Assembly: GCA_030625685.1 (NCBI GenBank)
Contig: DAOUQJ010000008.1
Location: forward strand, 1 to 64,000
Length of the DNA stretch: 64,000 nucleotides
From: Oscillospiraceae bacterium
GTDB lineage: Bacteria; Bacillota; Clostridia; Oscillospirales; Oscillospiraceae
Direction of reading: 5' to 3'
The notes under the pieces are model-generated. The model had not been told where the DNA came from and did not search any database. It was given only the letters and a program-made list of their open reading frames with translations. The position numbers and the translations under genes were made by a program. This document shows positions 62,182-64,000 of this stretch, in pieces (position 1 is the first letter of the stretch; every line of letters begins with the position of its first letter).

Positions 62182-63006
62182 TCACAACATTCGGCTTCTA
62201 GCGTTGAGAGATTCTTTAAGTTCTATCATGGATGATTGTTTGATAGGATGCAGAGTATAGGGTGCAATTTCGCACATTGGTGTAAGTACAAAATGGCGTC
62301 GATGCATTTCGGGATGAGGAACAATTAAAGCTTCTGTAGAAATAATATCGTTTCCATATAATAAAATATCTACATCTAGGGTTCTTTCGCCCCAATGTCT
62401 GGTTTTAACTCTACCAGCTTTTTTTTCTAGGTTATAGCAGAAATTGAGCAATTCATATGGTGACAAAAATGTAGAAATTTTGATGACTGCATTTAAAAAG
62501 TTAGGTTGGTCAAGTACACCATAAGGCTCCGTTTCCAAATATGATGAAGTTGCAAGTTCTCTTATAAAATCTGAAGAGTGAATTTCATTCCCTACAATAT
62601 TTAAATTGTTTTTTCGATCACCCAAATTCGAGCCAATGCCAAGATAGGAAGTGGTCCATGTTTTAGTCAGAGTAACTGAAACATCTGAAAACGTGGCATC
62701 AATGGGAGCGAACGGTTTATGTATAGTGAGTTCGATGGAATGCATCAATGAGTAAGTGAGCAACAAATGCGTGGTGAGTTTATCGGCAAGAGTTTCAATC
62801 AAGTCAAAACGATTGTTTTGAGTGAAAGAGATAATTGTTTCGGTTACTTCGCCATAATGAATTGTTTCATCGAGAGCATCAGAAGTGGGAAACGAATCTT
62901 GCTTAAATTCACAGTCTATAAAAAACAATTGCCCTTCCTCTTTTTCAGAAGGTAATACACCATGATGTGCATAAATTTCAATATTATTTATTTTGATGTG
63001 TCCCAT
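62182..63006 (-). CDS. folK: FolB-FolK fusion: dihydroneopterin aldolase / HPPK
   Basis: A 274-residue protein. Residues 1 to about 115 are dihydroneopterin aldolase (IKINNIEIYAHHGVLPSEKEEGQ; ETLADKLTTHLL). Residues about 118-274 are 6-hydroxymethyl-7,8-dihydropterin pyrophosphokinase (SYLGIGSNLGDRKNNL; RHWGERTLDVDILLYG; VPHPEMHRRHFVLTP). It performs two consecutive steps of folate synthesis before FolP. Its start overlaps the folP end by 19 bases. Confidence 0.95.
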   Translation of the reverse strand: MGHIKINNIEIYAHHGVLPSEKEEGQLFFIDCEFKQDSFPTSDALDETIHYGEVTETIISFTQNNRFDLIETLADKLTTHLLLTYSLMHSIELTIHKPFAPIDATFSDVSVTLTKTWTTSYLGIGSNLGDRKNNLNIVGNEIHSSDFIRELATSSYLETEPYGVLDQPNFLNAVIKISTFLSPYELLNFCYNLEKKAGRVKTRHWGERTLDVDILLYGNDIISTEALIVPHPEMHRRHFVLTPMCEIAPYTLHPIKQSSMIELKESLNARSRML

Positions 63007-63812
63007 ATTTGTTCTCCCATAATAGATTTTGTCATTCGAATGACATCCCAGTTTTCAGAGATATCATGAACTCGGATGATGCTTGCTCCGTTCATAACTG
63101 CAACGGCAGTTGTGGCAAGTGTTCCATATATTCTGTTATCAACGGTTTTATTTAAAACGTGACCAATGGTCGATTTGCGTGAAGCGCCAAACAGAATGGG
63201 GAAACCAAATGAGCAATATTTATTGAGTTGATTCATGATATGTAAGTTTTGTTCTACACTTTTTTGAAAACCGATTCCTGGATCTAGGATGATTTTGTCT
63301 GTTGAAATTTCAGCATTGAGTGCAATGTCGATAGTATTTTGTAAATCTGTAAAGATATCCTGTTCGAAATTAATGTAATCTGCTTTGGGACGGTTGTGCA
63401 TGAGGCAACAGGGAAGGTGAGAGTTTGCGATAAGATTTGCCATATTGGGGTCATATTTGAGGCCCCAAATGTCATTGATAAGGTCAATGTTCGTTAAATT
63501 TGCTTTTGCGACTTCACTTTTATATGTGTCCAATGAAATAGGGATATCAAATCTTGCTTTAATGGATGCAAGGATAGGAGTGACGCGGTCAATTTCCTCT
63601 TGAACAGATATTTGTGTGTGGTTGGGACGAGTAGACTCGCCGCCAACGTCAATGATGTCAGCTCCTTTTGAAATCATGTCTTCCACATGGTATAGTGCTT
63701 TGTCTATTTGAGTATAGGAGCCACCATCGGAAAAAGAGTCGGGTGTGACGTTTAAGATACCCATAATATAAACTTGACGCTTGAAATCAAAGGTCTTTTT
63801 TCCGATAATCAT
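62988..63812 (-). CDS. folP: Dihydropteroate synthase
   Basis: A 274-residue protein. MGILNVTPDSFSDGG and VDVGGESTRP-type IDVGGESTRP are the two pterin-site motifs; GFQKSVEQN and FGASRKSTIGHVL also match. It joins p-aminobenzoate to the pterin pyrophosphate made by FolK. Sulfonamides act here in other bacteria. The ATG at 63812 follows AAAGGAG and overlaps the stop of the gene upstream (ATGA). Confidence 0.96.
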   Translation of the reverse strand: MIIGKKTFDFKRQVYIMGILNVTPDSFSDGGSYTQIDKALYHVEDMISKGADIIDVGGESTRPNHTQISVQEEIDRVTPILASIKARFDIPISLDTYKSEVAKANLTNIDLINDIWGLKYDPNMANLIANSHLPCCLMHNRPKADYINFEQDIFTDLQNTIDIALNAEISTDKIILDPGIGFQKSVEQNLHIMNQLNKYCSFGFPILFGASRKSTIGHVLNKTVDNRIYGTLATTAVAVMNGASIIRVHDISENWDVIRMTKSIMGEQIWDTSK

Positions 63813-64000
63813 ACGATTACTCCTTTGTTTTTTCGTTCTTCAGCCCAATAGCATTCATTATATGCCTTACAGTGGTAACAATTGCGACTGAGCGTATCTG
63901 CTTCTTCCAGTACGCTAGCTAGCACAGAGAGTTGTTCTTTTTTGTTATGTGAGAGTATTGCTTGGAGGATTGCATCAATTTCGTTTGATGTATATGAGCA
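63809..64000 (-). CDS. C-terminal part of a probable HD-domain protein of the folate operon
   Basis: The minus-strand frame comes in from the window edge and stops at 63809-63811, overlapping the folP start. The last 63 residues read …LEEADTLSRNCYHCKAYNECYW…, with a CxxC...C cluster. In related Clostridia an HD-domain hydrolase with such a Cys end precedes folP. The domain itself lies outside the window, so the assignment rests on context and tail. Confidence 0.6.
   Translation of the reverse strand, partial: CSYTSNEIDAILQAILSHNKKEQLSVLASVLEEADTLSRNCYHCKAYNECYWAEERKNKGVIV

Overview
The window looks like the chromosome of a low-GC, spore-forming Firmicute of class Clostridia. It has spoVAD-spoVAEb, a spore cortex-type LysM/GH18 enzyme, a SleB-type hydrolase, a spore-photoproduct-lyase homologue, the long SRP RNA, S-layer-homology (SLH) surface proteins, an agr-type peptide quorum-sensing locus and AT-rich intergenic DNA. 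Lachnospirales is likely from gene content; the species cannot be told from the sequence alone.

Layout. 0-1.8 kb: the end of a phage-type holin gene, a UPF0316 membrane protein and tRNA-Ser. 1.8-31.4 kb: a dense housekeeping block. It holds an ArsC-like reductase, an RluA pseudouridine synthase, yceD-rpmF, DUF512 radical SAM, der-plsY-gpsA, rpmB, a LysM/GH18 enzyme, Na/Pi and alanine transporters, an uncharacterised 562-residue membrane protein, MgtC, the TIGR03960/TIGR03936 pair, uracil-DNA glycosylase, spoVAD-spoVAEb, EamA and AzlCD transporters, tRNA-Arg, ybaB-dnaX-SRP RNA, TraX, purA, yerC, a methyltransferase and hslO. 31.5-32.1 kb: a five-gene tRNA operon (Val-Asp-Phe-Gly-Cys).

32.4-44.6 kb is a surface/regulatory segment. 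Two very large SLH proteins lie around a GHKL kinase/LytTR regulator pair, followed by a three-gene operon of very small proteins. It is bounded on the right by a second, decayed copy of the tRNA operon: promoter, an identical tRNA-Val, and an Asp/Cys-like remnant. 44.6-58 kb is gene-poor accessory DNA with decayed stretches. It carries the spore-photoproduct-lyase homologue (catalytic Cys apparently replaced by Ser), an FAD oxidoreductase, an iron-sulfur flavoprotein-like gene, a ZIP transporter, DUF503, SIMPL, SleB, a complete agr locus (regulator, kinase, AgrD, AgrB), DUF6514 and MmcQ/YjbR. 58-64 kb: a PEP-synthase/rifampicin-phosphotransferase-like enzyme, a crotonase, and a folate operon (HD-type protein, folP, folB-folK fusion, folC) on the minus strand.

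How the parts work together. Two LytTR regulators are present. One is inside a full agr circuit; the other is encoded divergently from an SLH protein whose promoter region carries a perfect 10-bp direct repeat, so peptide signalling and surface-layer composition may be linked. Several genes are too short for ordinary gene calling: a 43-residue Cys-rich membrane peptide at 21.9 kb, and 47- and 52-residue proteins at 43.7-43.9 kb. No CRISPR array or intact insertion sequence was seen.
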